Of a stretch of 64,000 nt of DNA, positions 55,343-64,000 are shown in pieces. The position numbers and the translations under genes were made by a program. The stretch comes from Allochromatium tepidum. Lineage in GTDB: Bacteria > Pseudomonadota > Gammaproteobacteria > Chromatiales > Chromatiaceae. Below the pieces are notes generated by a model. That model was not told where the DNA came from. It ran no database searches and was given only the letters and a program-made list of their open reading frames with translations. Positions within the stretch are counted from its first letter, which is position 1, and every line of letters starts with the position of its first letter. The stretch spans positions 1,318,755-1,382,754 of the forward strand of contig NZ_AP024563.1 in assembly GCF_018409545.1 (NCBI RefSeq). The letters run 5' to 3'.

Positions 55343-56533
55343 TCAGCGCGCCAGTTGGCCGGCGACCCGGCGTCTGAGGTCATAGGCCACGGGTTGCTCG
55401 ATGAGCAGGGCGAACGGTTCCCAGGCACCGCCGCGCCGGACATAGCCGGCATAGCTGCTGATGCCGCGCAGGGTGCCGGTCTTGGCGCGGACATTGGGAT
55501 CGTCGTCCTGCTGGGGCATCAGGTCGCGATAGGGCGCGAAGGCGTCGAGCAGTTCGACGAGCTGGCGCGCGCTCAGCCGGTTGGCGCGCGACAGGCCGGC
55601 GCCGTCGTCGATCTTAAATCCGCTCCAGCCGAAACGGCGCTGGGCGAAGTCGGTCATGGCGCGTTTGGCCTGGGCCATGCCGATCCGGCCCTGTCCGTCC
55701 GGCGCGGCCAGACGCAGGAAGAGGGCGTTGGCGACGAAGTTGCTGGAGTACTTGAGCATGGGCGCGACCATTTCGGCCAGGGTACGGCTGTTGGCGTGGC
55801 GCAGGAGGCGCTTGGCGTCGCTCGGCGTGGAGGCGATCCGTTGCTGGTCGCCGACGTCGATGCCGGCGGCCCGGAGTTTGGCGGCCAGCAGTTCGCCGAA
55901 ATAGCGCAGGGCGATCTCGCGTTCGCGCAGGTTGATGCGCTGCTTGCCGGCCGGTCCCGAGCGGCCGAGACGTTCGCCGGTGGCGGTCAGGGGCGTCTGC
56001 GGCTCGGCGCTGCGGATGCGCTCGCCCTCGCGGATCAGATTGAGGGTGTTGAAGTTCGCCGCCAGGGCCGTGACCGGGGCGTCGTAGGGGTTGCTCGACG
56101 ACGAGCGTCCGGCGATCTCGACGTCCGGATCGAAGAGGCTGTCGTCGAGACCGATCCCGGCGACCCGGCGCACGCCCTGCCGTTTGAGCGCCGCGACCAG
56201 ACGGTCGAGTTCCTCGGAGACCAGATAGGGATCGGCGGACCCCTTGATCCAGAGCCGGCCGGAGGCGTCCTGGAAGACGTCGGTGTGGAAGCGATGGTCG
56301 CGTCCCCAGGTCTCCAGCGCCGCGTAGGCGGTCAGGATCTTCATGGTCGAGGCCGGGATGCGCGCGGTTTCGGCCTGATAGGCGATCCGGTCCTGCCCGC
56401 GCTCCTTGACCAGCAGACTGGCCTGCGGGAGCGAGCGCACCTGAGCGACCGGATCCTGGGCCAGGACCGTGTGCGCGAAACCGAGCCAGAGCGCGGCGAT
56501 GAGTAGGAGCCGGGAAGAGCGATGGGCGATCAT
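55343..56533 (-). CDS. dacB: D-alanyl-D-alanine carboxypeptidase/endopeptidase (PBP4 family)
   Basis: A 396-residue periplasmic penicillin-binding protein with signal peptide SSRLLLIAALWLGFAHTVLA. Active-site motifs are SxxK in IPASTMKILTAYA, SxN in LKYSSNFVANALF and KTG in VRAKTGTLRGISSYAG. PBP4 enzymes trim or cleave peptidoglycan cross-links. ATG 56533 fits the signal peptide; the longer frame to 56707 adds an unlikely N-terminus. The gene starts about 106 bases downstream of bioD. Confidence 0.93.
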   Translation of the reverse strand: MIAHRSSRLLLIAALWLGFAHTVLAQDPVAQVRSLPQASLLVKERGQDRIAYQAETARIPASTMKILTAYAALETWGRDHRFHTDVFQDASGRLWIKGSADPYLVSEELDRLVAALKRQGVRRVAGIGLDDSLFDPDVEIAGRSSSSNPYDAPVTALAANFNTLNLIREGERIRSAEPQTPLTATGERLGRSGPAGKQRINLREREIALRYFGELLAAKLRAAGIDVGDQQRIASTPSDAKRLLRHANSRTLAEMVAPMLKYSSNFVANALFLRLAAPDGQGRIGMAQAKRAMTDFAQRRFGWSGFKIDDGAGLSRANRLSARQLVELLDAFAPYRDLMPQQDDDPNVRAKTGTLRGISSYAGYVRRGGAWEPFALLIEQPVAYDLRRRVAGQLAR

Positions 56534-56639
56534 CGGAGCTGTGATGTTCGGTTGATGGACGCCGGACAGCATACCGCAATCCCGGACTCGAACCATATCC
56601 GTAATGACCGGCCCCGAATGCCGGGCGTTTTCACCGTCT

Positions 56640-57308
56640 TCAGCGATCCAGCGGCAGACAGGCGGCGATGGTCTGTGCATCCGGCGCGTCCATCCAGGGG
56701 ACGACACCGAGACAGGGGGCCTGAATCAGCATCTGGAGCGTCTCCAGATTGGCTTCCAGTGCGAGCATGTCCGGGTCGACCTGATTGGCGATCCAGCCGG
56801 CCAGCTCCGGGCCGCTCGACCGGATCGACTCGGCCGTCAGCAGGGCATGATTGAGACAGCCGAGCTTGAGTCCGACCACCAGGATCACCGGCAGATCCAG
56901 CGCGCGCGGGATGTCGCCGACGAAGCACTCAGGCCCCAGAGGTACGCGCCAGCCGCCGACGCCCTCGACCAGCACCCAGTCGGCCTGTCTTGTCAGCTCG
57001 GTGTGCGCCGCGCGGATGCGGTCGAGTTCGATCGAGATCCCGACCTCTACGGCGGCCAGATGCGGGGCGATCGGTCGCGCGAAGGCATAGGGATTGACGA
57101 GCGCATAGGGAACTGTGAACGTGCCCTGGGCCTGGATGCGCTCGGCATCCGCGTTGCGCAGTCCCTGTGGATGTTGATTGCAGCCGCTCGCGACCGGCTT
57201 CATGCCCAGCACCCGGTGTCCGCGTGCCTGCAGGGCGGCCATGAGTCCGAGCGTGATCTCGGTCTTGCCGCAGCCGGTATCCGTGCCTGTGATGAAGAAT
57301 CCGCTCAT
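56640..57308 (-). CDS. bioD: ATP-dependent dethiobiotin synthetase
   Basis: A 222-residue enzyme that closes the ureido ring of dethiobiotin from diaminopelargonic acid, CO2 and ATP. The P-loop FFITGTDTGCGKTEITLGL is intact, with MKPVASGCNQHPQGLRN, VEGVGGWRVPLG and VVGLKLGCLNHALLT. It overlaps the bioC stop by 4 bases and is the last gene of the bioB-F-H-C-D cluster. bioA is not in the window, so the diaminopelargonate step must be encoded elsewhere. Confidence 0.96.
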   Translation of the reverse strand: MSGFFITGTDTGCGKTEITLGLMAALQARGHRVLGMKPVASGCNQHPQGLRNADAERIQAQGTFTVPYALVNPYAFARPIAPHLAAVEVGISIELDRIRAAHTELTRQADWVLVEGVGGWRVPLGPECFVGDIPRALDLPVILVVGLKLGCLNHALLTAESIRSSGPELAGWIANQVDPDMLALEANLETLQMLIQAPCLGVVPWMDAPDAQTIAACLPLDR

Positions 57309-58216
57309 GGTTCGACCGCCCGGCGGCGTCCGCCGATGGCTGAGACGGGGATGGCGACTTCGCCGCCGGCCGGCCTGTGTTCGGCCGGCTCGGGTGCCCA
57401 GGCGTGCCCATAGAGCACCTCATAGCTGGCCGGCAGGCGACCGTCGCGCCTGTGGGTCTCATAGGCGTCGGCGAGTGCGGCCAGTCGCGCGCGTCCGGTC
57501 AGGGCGCGTGGACGGGCGTCGGTGGCATTGCGTGCGCCGAGTGTCTTGAGATCGCGCATCAGACCCTGGACATCGTCATAGGTCAGGGTCAGACGATCGG
57601 CGTCCATCACCGGATCGGCGAAGCGCGCGCGCACCAGGGCATCGCCGATGTCGTGCATGTCCGGGAAGGGGCTGACATGGGAGTGTTGGTCGACCTGACT
57701 CCAGGCTGTGCGCAGTTCCTTGAGCGTGTCCGGGCCGAAGGTGGTGAAGAGCAGCAGTCCGCCCGGACGCAGTACCCGTCGGCATTCGCCGAAGGTGCGC
57801 TCGAGGTCGTTGCACCACTGGAGCGCGGCATTGGAGACGATCAGATCCACCGCGCCGTCGGCCAGCGGCAGCGATTCGGCATCGGCGCAGACGCACAGCG
57901 GCCGACGCCGCCAGCTTCCGCGTCGGCGCGCCTGGAGCAGCATCCCGTGGGCGAAGTCCAGCGCCAGCACGCGCGCCTTGGGATAGCGGCGGGCGAGCGG
58001 GTCGATCGCGTAGCCGGTGCCGGCGCCGAGGTCGAGAATCCGTTGGGGCGCGAGTCGAATGTAGTCGAGCCGTCCGAGCATCCGGTCGGCGATCTCGCGC
58101 TGGAGCACGGCGACGCGGTCGTAGTCGGCGGCGGCGCGTTCGAAGCTGAGCCGGGCGCGGGTCTTGTCGATCGGGTGCATGGTGGTGGTTTTGGGGGCCG
58201 GCGTTGTGATGTTCAA
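57305..58216 (-). CDS. bioC: Malonyl-ACP O-methyltransferase
   Basis: The SAM-dependent methyltransferase that protects malonyl-ACP at the start of biotin synthesis. It has RARLSFERAAADYDRVAVLQREIADRM, the SAM loop ILDLGAGTGYAIDPLARRYP, DLIVSNAALQWCNDL and LLFTTFGPDTLKELR. Starts are TTG 58216, overlapping the bioH stop (TTGA), or ATG 58180; the second is closer to the family length. It lies between bioH and bioD with overlaps on both sides. Confidence 0.94.
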   Translation of the reverse strand: MNITTPAPKTTTMHPIDKTRARLSFERAAADYDRVAVLQREIADRMLGRLDYIRLAPQRILDLGAGTGYAIDPLARRYPKARVLALDFAHGMLLQARRRGSWRRRPLCVCADAESLPLADGAVDLIVSNAALQWCNDLERTFGECRRVLRPGGLLLFTTFGPDTLKELRTAWSQVDQHSHVSPFPDMHDIGDALVRARFADPVMDADRLTLTYDDVQGLMRDLKTLGARNATDARPRALTGRARLAALADAYETHRRDGRLPASYEVLYGHAWAPEPAEHRPAGGEVAIPVSAIGGRRRAVEP

Positions 58217-58998
58217 AGGGCGTCAAGAAAGGTGCGGATGGCCCGAGCGGTTTCGTGGGGATGCGAGATGTGGGGCGCATGGGCCGCGCCCGCGATGGTC
58301 TCGACCCGCGCCTCGGGCATCAGCCGTTCGATGCGTTCGGCGACCCGTGCCGGGACCAGGGTGTCGTGTTGGCCGAAGAGCCAGAGCGTCGGGCAGCGGA
58401 TGTCGGGGAGCTGGGGGCGCAGGTCTTCCTCTCGCAACAGATCCAGGCCCAGGGCGAGTGCGGCGGGCTTGGGTTCGGGACGCGCGGCCAGTTCATGCTT
58501 GAGCGTGCGCAGAGTCTCGCGTGCGCTGTCGCTGCCGCGCGTTTGCAGGGCCAGGAAGCGGTTCAGGGTGCCGCTCGGGTCGGCGAGCAGGCTGTCGTGG
58601 AACTGCGCCAGGGTCGCTTCGGGCATGGCGGGCGTCCAGTCGGTCGCCTGGGTGAAGCGCGGGGTGGCGGTCAGGAGGACCAGTCCGGCGACGCGCTTGG
58701 GGGCGTGCAGGGCGGCGGCCAGGGCGATGAGTCCGCCCAGCGACCAGCCGACCCAGACGGCGCGTTCGGGGGCGGCGTCCAGGCAGGCTTCGGCCCAGCC
58801 CCAGAGAGAGTCGCGTCCGGTGGGGAAGGGGCTGTCGCCATGTCCGGGCAGGTCGATGCGGTGTTGGGTCAGGTCGTTCCAGGTGGGTTCTGGGACGCCG
58901 TTCCAGATGGCCGAGTTCATACCCCAGCCGTGGAGCAGGACCAGTTCAGTGGTGGTTTCAGGGGCTGGAGTGTGCGGGGGAGCGGATTGGTTCGACAT
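58213..58998 (-). CDS. bioH: Pimeloyl-ACP methyl ester carboxylesterase
   Basis: A 261-residue alpha/beta hydrolase that releases pimeloyl-ACP from its methyl ester. It has LVLLHGWGMNSAIW, the nucleophile elbow GWSLGGLIALAAAL, LWLFGQHDTLVP (aspartate) and GAAHAPHISHP (histidine). ATG 58998 is chosen; the frame above it runs into a large inverted repeat. It is coupled to bioC. Confidence 0.93.
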   Translation of the reverse strand: MSNQSAPPHTPAPETTTELVLLHGWGMNSAIWNGVPEPTWNDLTQHRIDLPGHGDSPFPTGRDSLWGWAEACLDAAPERAVWVGWSLGGLIALAAALHAPKRVAGLVLLTATPRFTQATDWTPAMPEATLAQFHDSLLADPSGTLNRFLALQTRGSDSARETLRTLKHELAARPEPKPAALALGLDLLREEDLRPQLPDIRCPTLWLFGQHDTLVPARVAERIERLMPEARVETIAGAAHAPHISHPHETARAIRTFLDAL

Positions 58999-59038
58999 CG
59001 GTTGTGGTTTCGGTATGGTTGCTTGACTCGGTAGGTGG

Positions 59039-59144
59039 GTGGTTCGGGGCGCCGTCGTCGGGAGGGCGCCGTGAATCCGTCTCTGGAGGCTTGACGACCG
59101 CATCCATGCGGTCGACACCCCCCGCCGACGGCGCCCCGAACCAC
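59039..59144. repeat. Large nested inverted repeat between bioF and bioH
   Basis: Arms GTGGTTCGGGGCGCCGTCG (59039-59057) and CGACGGCGCCCCGAACCAC (59126-59144) are perfectly complementary and extend inward with two mismatches to about 28 bases. An inner perfect hairpin GACCGCAT-cc-ATGCGGTC lies at 59097-59114. No T-tract and no clear target duplication are seen. Transcribed within the bio cluster, it would fold into a very stable structure. Confidence 0.85.
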
Positions 59145-59182
59145 TCGTTGACCGTATCACGGGCGGCTGGGCGTTGGTTCGG

Positions 59183-60361
59183 TCAGGTCGGTAGTCTGGC
59201 CAGGGCCGCGAGCAGTCGGTCGATGTCGTCGGCGGTGTGGGCGGCTGAGAGCGTGACGCGGAGCCGAGATGTGCCTTCGGGAACCGTTGGGGGGCGGATG
59301 GCTGTGACCAGGAGGCCGGCCGCTTCGAGCGCGGCGCTCCAGGCCAGTGCCTGTTCGGCGCTGCCGGCCAGGATCGGCTGGATGGGTGTGGGTGAGTCCA
59401 TCAGGTTCAGTCCGATTCGGGTCGCTCCGGTGCGAAAGCGCTCGATCCACTCGGCGAGCCGTTCGCGCCGCCAGTGTTCGCGTCGGGTGATGGCGAGACT
59501 GGTGAGCGTGGCTTCGGCCAGGGCTGGTGGAGTGGCCGTGGTGTAGATGTAACTGCGCGCGCTCTGGATCAGGGTCTCGATCAGTTCCTCGGAGCCGGCG
59601 ACGAAAGCGCCGAAGGTGCCGAAGGCCTTGCCGAGCGTGCCCATCAGGATCGGCACGTCTTCGGGGCCGAGCCCGAAGTGATCCGGTGAGCCGCGTCCTT
59701 CGTGTCCCAGCACCCCCAGTCCGTGCGCGTCGTCGACCATCAGCCAGGCGCCGGAGTCACGCGCGATGGCGGCCAGCTCGGGCAATGGGGCCGGATCGCC
59801 GTCCATGCTGAAGACGCCGTCGGTGACGATGAGCCGCGCGGGGTCGCCGGCGATCAGGCGTTTGAGCGCCTGGGCGTCGGCGTGCGGATAGCGGCGCAGT
59901 CGGGCGCGTGACAGCAGGGCGCCGTCGAGTAGCGAGGCATGATTGAGCCGGTCCTCGAACACTGTGTCGTTCCGTCCGGCCAGGGCGCTGATGACGCCCA
60001 GATTGGCCATGTAGCCGGTCGAGAAGAGGAGGGCGCGCGGACGGCCGGTGAACTCGGCCAGCGCTTCTTCCAGTGCCTGATGCGCGCGGCTGTGACCGTT
60101 GACCAGATGCGCCGCGCCGCTGCCCACGCCCCAGCGTTCGGCCCCGTCGCGCAGGGCGGCGATCACCTTTGGGTGATTGGCCAAGCCCAGATAGTCGTTG
60201 CCGCAGAAGCTCAGCATCGGTCGGCCGTCGACCCGCGCCTGGGGTTGCTGTGGGCTGTCCTGGAGCCGGCGGCGGCGATAGAGCGACTGGGCCTTGAGCG
60301 CGTCGAGTCGCGGGCGCAGTTCGGTCTCGGGGTTGGGGCGGCTGGACGGCGGTCGCTCCAT
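59183..60361 (-). CDS. bioF: 8-amino-7-oxononanoate synthase
   Basis: A 392-residue PLP enzyme that condenses pimeloyl-ACP with alanine. It has [54 protein letters not shown] and the PLP lysine in [18 protein letters not shown]. Length and order are normal. It begins 10 bases after bioB ends. Its stop is followed by a 184-bp gap containing the large inverted repeat before bioH. Confidence 0.96.
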   Translation of the reverse strand: MERPPSSRPNPETELRPRLDALKAQSLYRRRRLQDSPQQPQARVDGRPMLSFCGNDYLGLANHPKVIAALRDGAERWGVGSGAAHLVNGHSRAHQALEEALAEFTGRPRALLFSTGYMANLGVISALAGRNDTVFEDRLNHASLLDGALLSRARLRRYPHADAQALKRLIAGDPARLIVTDGVFSMDGDPAPLPELAAIARDSGAWLMVDDAHGLGVLGHEGRGSPDHFGLGPEDVPILMGTLGKAFGTFGAFVAGSEELIETLIQSARSYIYTTATPPALAEATLTSLAITRREHWRRERLAEWIERFRTGATRIGLNLMDSPTPIQPILAGSAEQALAWSAALEAAGLLVTAIRPPTVPEGTSRLRVTLSAAHTADDIDRLLAALARLPT

Positions 60362-60371
60362 GTCTCGTGCC

Positions 60372-61415
60372 TCAGAGCCGGATCTTGTGCTCAGTGGTCT
60401 TGTGACAGGCGCCCGGCTCGGTGCGTTCGGCCTCGACCTGCTCGAAGCTCAGACCCAGACGCTCGAACAGTCGACGGTCGCGGTCGGACTCGGCATTGGG
60501 TGCGGTCAGTAGCCGCTCGCCGTAGAAGATCGAGTTGGCGCCGGCCAGAAAGCAGAGCGCCTGCAACTCGTCGCTCATCTCGCTGCGACCGGCGGACAGT
60601 CGGACATGCGAACGCGGCATGATGAGGCGCGCCGCCGCGACCACGCGCACGAACTCGAAGGGATCGAGCGCGTCGACGCCGAACAGCGGCGTGCCCTCGA
60701 CCTGGACCAGCAGATTGATGGGGACGGATTCGGGATGCGCCGGCAGGTTGGCGAGCTGGCGTAACATGGAGGCGCGGTCGCGGCGCGATTCGCCCATGCC
60801 GAGGATGCCGCCGCTACAGGTCTTGAGTCCGACCGCGCGGATGTGTTCCAAGGTGTCGAGCCGATCCTGATAGGTGCGGGTGCTGATGACCTGACCGTAG
60901 AACTCGGGCGAGGTGTCGAGGTTGTGGTTGTAATAGTCGAGTCCGGCGTCCTTGAGCCGGCGCGCCTGTTCGGCGGTCAGCATGCCGAGGGTGACGCAGG
61001 TCTCCAGTCCGAGCGCGTGGATACCCTCGACCATGGCGATCACCTGTTCGAGATGGCGATCGGTCGGGTTGCGCCAGGCCGCACCCATGCAGAAACGGGT
61101 CGCACCCTGGGCCTTGGCGGCGCGCGCGGCGTCCAGCACGGTGTCGAGCGGCAGGATGCGCTCAGGTTCGACGTCCGTTGCATGGCGCGCGCTCTGGCCG
61201 CAATAGCCGCAATCCTCGGGACAGGCGCCGGTCTTGATGCTCAGCAGGGTGCTGACCTGGATGGTATTGGGATCGAAGTGGGCGCGATGGATGCTCTGAG
61301 CCGTGAACAGCAGATCGTTGAACGGCCGGTCGAGGATCGCTTCAATCTCGTCGAGCGACCAATCGTGACGGAGTGCGGTCTGTGACTGGAAGGCGGTGGT
61401 CTGGATCTGTGACAT
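60372..61415 (-). CDS. bioB: Biotin synthase
   Basis: A 347-residue radical-SAM enzyme that inserts sulfur into dethiobiotin. The 4Fe-4S cysteines are in [16 protein letters not shown]. Further family motifs are [11 protein letters not shown]-like [32 protein letters not shown] and SAGRSEM. ATG 61415 is the family start. It is the first gene of the bioB-F-H-C-D cluster; no BirA-type operator was recognised upstream. Confidence 0.97.
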   Translation of the reverse strand: MSQIQTTAFQSQTALRHDWSLDEIEAILDRPFNDLLFTAQSIHRAHFDPNTIQVSTLLSIKTGACPEDCGYCGQSARHATDVEPERILPLDTVLDAARAAKAQGATRFCMGAAWRNPTDRHLEQVIAMVEGIHALGLETCVTLGMLTAEQARRLKDAGLDYYNHNLDTSPEFYGQVISTRTYQDRLDTLEHIRAVGLKTCSGGILGMGESRRDRASMLRQLANLPAHPESVPINLLVQVEGTPLFGVDALDPFEFVRVVAAARLIMPRSHVRLSAGRSEMSDELQALCFLAGANSIFYGERLLTAPNAESDRDRRLFERLGLSFEQVEAERTEPGACHKTTEHKIRL

Positions 61416-61573
61416 GGGCGGAAGGAACCGGATGTGGCCTCGAAATCGGTCGTGACGAAGCGATAAAAGGCCCATTACTCTAAAGGGCTTGTTTGACTTG
61501 TCAACTGATTTTGGCTCTCAGGGTTTACAACTCAAGCCGCCGACATCGGCTCCGCTGGTGTGCGAATGGCGTC

Positions 61574-62311
61574 ATGATCGAGGGGGAGAGTGCCGTGTGG
61601 AAACTCGGTTTGGGGGGCGATCGCCGTCTGCTCGACGTCCTGTTCCCGCCAACCTGTCTGCTTTGCGGCGCACCCGGCGAGGCGGGCCGCGATCTCTGCG
61701 CCGGTTGCGCGCTGGATCTGCCCTACAACCTCCGCGCCTGTGCCCGGTGCGCGCGTCCCTTCCCGGTTCCGCTGCCGGATGGGGCGATCTGCGGCGATTG
61801 CGAGCGCCGTCCGCCGCCGTTCGAAGTCTGTCTGACGGCCTTTCGCTATGAGGGTGCGGTGCCCTTCCTGATCACGGGCGCCAAGTTCCGAGGACGGCTC
61901 AATGCCGCGCGGCTGCTGGGTCAGTGTCTGGCCGAGCATGTACGTGAGTCGGCGGACGACCGGCTCGAGGCTCTGGTCCCGGTGCCGCTGCATCCGCGAC
62001 GCCAGCGCACACGCGGCTACAACCAGGCCCTGGAGATCGCGCGCGTCACGGGTCGCGAGCTGTCCATTCCGATCGAGCCGCGTCTCGTCGCCCGCACCCT
62101 GGCCACGCCGCCCCAGGTCGGACTGACGGCGCGCGCCCGGCGGCGCAACATCCGGGGCGCCTTCAAGGCGATGGAAGATCTCAAGGGACGGTATCTGGCC
62201 ATCGTCGATGATGTGATGACGACCGGCGGCACGGTCTCCGAACTGAGTCAGGTGTTGATCGACGCCGGTGCCGCGCGGGTCGATGTCTGGGCCGTGGCGC
62301 GGACGCTCTAA
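61574..62311 (+). CDS. comF: ComF family protein (phosphoribosyltransferase fold)
   Basis: A 245-residue protein of the ComF/GntX family. The N-terminal zinc finger has four-cysteine clusters (CLLCGAPGEAGRDLCAGC; CARCARPF; CGDC). The C-terminal type I phosphoribosyltransferase fold has RTRGYNQALEIAR and the PRPP loop LAIVDDVMTTGGTV. In competent bacteria it helps DNA uptake. ATG 61574 is chosen over upstream codons. Its stop codon TAA spans the target TA and first base of an inserted IS5-family element, so its original end may have differed slightly. Confidence 0.9.
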   Translation: MIEGESAVWKLGLGGDRRLLDVLFPPTCLLCGAPGEAGRDLCAGCALDLPYNLRACARCARPFPVPLPDGAICGDCERRPPPFEVCLTAFRYEGAVPFLITGAKFRGRLNAARLLGQCLAEHVRESADDRLEALVPVPLHPRRQRTRGYNQALEIARVTGRELSIPIEPRLVARTLATPPQVGLTARARRRNIRGAFKAMEDLKGRYLAIVDDVMTTGGTVSELSQVLIDAGAARVDVWAVARTL

Positions 62312-63218
62312 GAGCCTATCCCAAAAGGTGATATTCTCGGCTGAAGTTTTCTCGATCAAAGGAGTCAGAACGACGATGAGCTTGGCGGTTCAAGACGATG
62401 GTTGGCGGTTATCCGACGCCCTGTGGGCGCAGCTCAAACCCCTGTTGCCCGTGTACCAGCCGCCGTCCCATCCGCTGGGCTGCCATCGGCGCCGGATCGA
62501 GGATCGGGTGGTGATGGAGGGGATCTTGTTTGTATTGCGCACCGGCTGTCAATGGAATGCGCTCAACGCCACCGGGATCTGTTCGAGCAGCACGGCGCAT
62601 CGACGGTTTCTGGAGTGGGTGGAGGCCGGGGTGTTCGCGCGCTTCCGGCAGGCCGGTGTGCTCAAATACGATGAACTCCAAGGGATCGACTGGTCGTGGC
62701 TGTCGCTGGATGGGACGATGACCAAGGCGCCGCCGGCGGGGTCAAAAAACGGGGCGCAACCCGACGGATCGCGGCACACAGGGTGTCAAGCGCAGCCTGT
62801 TGACGGAAGGCGCCGGCCTTCCCCTGGCGGTAGCCATCGACGGGGCCAACCGCCACGACATGAAGCTCACGCGCACGACCTTGGAGGGGATCATCGTCCC
62901 CCGTCCCGCCCCCACGCCCGAGAGACCACAGGGCCTGTGCCTGGATGCCGGCTATGACTATGACGAGGTCCGGACGATCGCTGCGGAGTTGGGGTTCACG
63001 CCCCACATTCGCCAGCGGGGTGAGGAAGCCGAGGCCGTCGTGCGTCACCCCGACTTCAAGCCCCGGCGCTGGGTGGTGGAGCGCACACATAGCTGGATGA
63101 ATCGCTTCCGTCGCCTGTTGGTGCGCTGGGAGAAGCGCGATGACACCTACTTGGCCATGGTCCATCTGGCGCTCGGGATCATCACTTGGCGGGCTACCGG
63201 CCTTTTGGGATAGGCTCT
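62311..63218 (+). mobile_element. IS5-family insertion sequence (908 bp)
   Basis: Perfect 18-bp terminal inverted repeats AGAGCCTATCCCAAAAGG (62311-62328, inverted at 63201-63218) are flanked by TA on both sides (62309-62310, 63219-63220). Two overlapping frames encode a DDE transposase and fill the element; the second stops inside the right repeat. Length and organisation fit the two-frame groups of IS5. Confidence 0.93.
62376..63213 (+). CDS. IS5-family transposase, two frames joined at an A6 run
   Basis: Frame 1 from ATG 62376 (AAAGGAG upstream) encodes LSDALWAQLKPLLPVYQPPS, VVMEGILFVLRTGCQWNALN and the first catalytic aspartate in SLDGTMTKAPPAGSKN. At TCAAAAAACGGGG (62742-62754) the homologous protein passes to the +1 frame (TGRNPTDRGTQGVKRSLLTE). 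It continues with VAIDGANRHDMKL (second Asp) and RRWVVERTHSWMNRFRRLLVRW (catalytic Glu). Similar IS5 relatives make a fused protein by slippage or frameshifting at an A-run; a single-base indel inactivating this copy is the alternative. Confidence 0.88.
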
Positions 63219-63220
63219 TA

Positions 63221-63375
63221 AAGATGGTGACGCGCAGCAGGCGCACCAGTCCTTCGGCGCGCTCGGCATAGCGTCCGATCCAGAACAGATTGTCGGCCAC
63301 CCGGCTGGAGACGGCGCTCTCCTGGACCACGGCCGGGGTGATCTCGGAGAGCGGGAGCAGGGTCTGTTCACCCGA
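63221..63375 (-). pseudogene. Fragment of an alpha-E domain protein
   Basis: On the minus strand the frame reads GEQTLLPLSEITPAVVQESA then SRVADNLFWIGRYAERAEGL and VRLLRVTIFK, which is the start of an alpha-E domain as found in the large ATP-grasp/alpha-E fusion proteins. It is cut on one side by the IS5-family element and on the other near 63375, where IS982-like sequence begins. It differs from the alpha-E gene at 40653, so a second alpha-E locus existed nearby. Confidence 0.75.
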
Positions 63376-63490
63376 TGTGCGACTTTTTAACGGCCTGTGT
63401 GGATGCTTGACGTCTGGTTGGAGCGACAAGGCCGTCTGAACTACGCTGAGAAGAGGGTCCACTCACCTCAGAGGCGTTCGGGAGGCGGCC

Positions 63491-63890
63491 ATGTCGCTGG
63501 AAGACTTTATCATCGTGGTGTATGGCTGGATAGACGATCAACTCAAGGAGTGGTTGGGACCGACAAGGCACCTGCGTCAGCGTGGGTTTGCCCCCCAGCT
63601 CAGTGATAGCGAGGCGATCACGCCGGTGGTCGTCGGCGAGTTTCTCGGTTATGACACCGACGTGGGAATCTGGGCGTATTTCCGCCAACACTAGGCGGCC
63701 GGGTTTCCGGGGCTGAGGTCGCGCAGCGGTTTTGCACGCCAAGCGGCCAACCTCCGGGTGGCCACGCAAGCGCTTCGGGAGCGTTTGAGCCGTGACTTGG
63801 GGGCCATGGACGATCCGGTGCATCTCGTTGACGGCTTTCCGGTGCCCGTCTGTGTGATCACCCGCGCGCGACGCTGTCATGCGGTTGCAT
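63491..63890 (+). pseudogene. IS982-family transposase, stop-containing and truncated
   Basis: The frame begins MSLEDFIIVVYGWIDDQLKE and continues RGFAPQLSDSEAITPVVVGE and GIWAYFRQH. It is interrupted by TAG at 63692 (expected Tyr) and goes on in the same frame AAGFPGLRSRSGF, ARQAANLRVATQAL, DDPVHLVDGFPVPVC. The C-terminal half is missing beyond about 63890. IS982 transposases are about 290 residues, so this is a decayed N-terminal half. Confidence 0.85.
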
Positions 63891-63920
63891 TTTTTTACGT
63901 CAAAGTGCATTTGGCACGAG

Positions 63921-63981
63921 CTAGTCTTCTCGTTGACTAGACTTCTTTCAGTTCCGTCAGTCTAGACAACGAGCGCTCTAG
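63921..63981. repeat. Imperfect inverted repeat at the right window edge
   Basis: CTAGTCTTCTCGTTGACTAGAC and GTCTAGACAACGAGCGCTCTAG are inverted arms with 17 of 22 matches, separated by 17 bases. It lies just after the truncated IS982 sequence and may be the end of another element running out of the window. Confidence 0.55.
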
Positions 63982-64000
63982 TAAAATCCAACCATCACGG

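Noticed and set aside
62744-62750. Programmed -1 frameshift at A-AAA-AAC in the IS5 transposase
   Set aside because: A -1 shift leads into a frame that soon stops and lacks homology; the homologous second frame is +1.

Overview
The window is a GC-rich chromosomal segment of a gammaproteobacterium. The housekeeping order (smg-topA; rimP-nusA-infB-rbfA-truB-rpsO-pnp; a bioB-F-H-C-D cluster), an S-methyl-5'-thioinosine phosphorylase and a NikR/NikKMLQO nickel system point to the Chromatiales (purple sulfur bacterium type). No diagnostic photosynthesis gene lies here, so the lineage is an inference.

Layout. 1-1560: a DNA methyltransferase, open at its 5' side and ending at an attC-like hairpin, sits where dprA usually precedes smg. 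1580-21830: mostly minus-strand core genes: smg, topA, a frameshifted HDOD-GAF gene, an L,D-transpeptidase, rlmI, a tandem PPK2 kinase, a TRAP permease pair, a GGDEF response regulator with a hybrid kinase, mepA-ffh, ypjD, tRNA-Lys, a CPBP protease, a LytTR protein, a plsC remnant, prmC and tRNA-fMet. 22082-29879: phr, fpr, a peroxidase behind a 345-bp repeated leader, folD, moeB, mtiP and hypothetical membrane proteins. 30009-39121: the transcription/translation operon with its own promoter and two intrinsic-terminator hairpins before rimP. 39169-43638: ATP-grasp gene, broken alpha-E gene, nikR, a tiny secreted ORF and a HerA-type ATPase.

43635-48389 is a decayed mobile region. It holds a truncated integron integrase (minus), an attI region and two cassettes with attC sites, the second cassette gene interrupted by a 216-bp MITE with 8-bp target duplication. 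An internally deleted IS630 element follows, then a VapBC pair whose toxin carries a different 157-bp MITE, a frameshift and a stop. 48390-52344 is nikKMLQO, split by the second copy of the repeated leader and preceded by a NikR-like palindrome. 52430-61415 holds cell-envelope genes (SPOR protein, DegQ-like lipoprotein protease, PBP4) and the biotin cluster with a large inverted repeat between bioF and bioH. From 61574 to the end: comF, an intact-looking IS5-family element touching its stop codon, an alpha-E gene fragment and a broken IS982 transposase.

The most interesting signal is the 336-345 bp leader repeat found in front of a glutathione peroxidase gene and nikM. Both copies end exactly 6 nt before the start codon, both supply the same AGGA ribosome-binding sequence, and both keep five inverted repeats. 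The two precise MITE insertions, whose removal restores reading frames at the insertion point, are the cleanest evolutionary observations.
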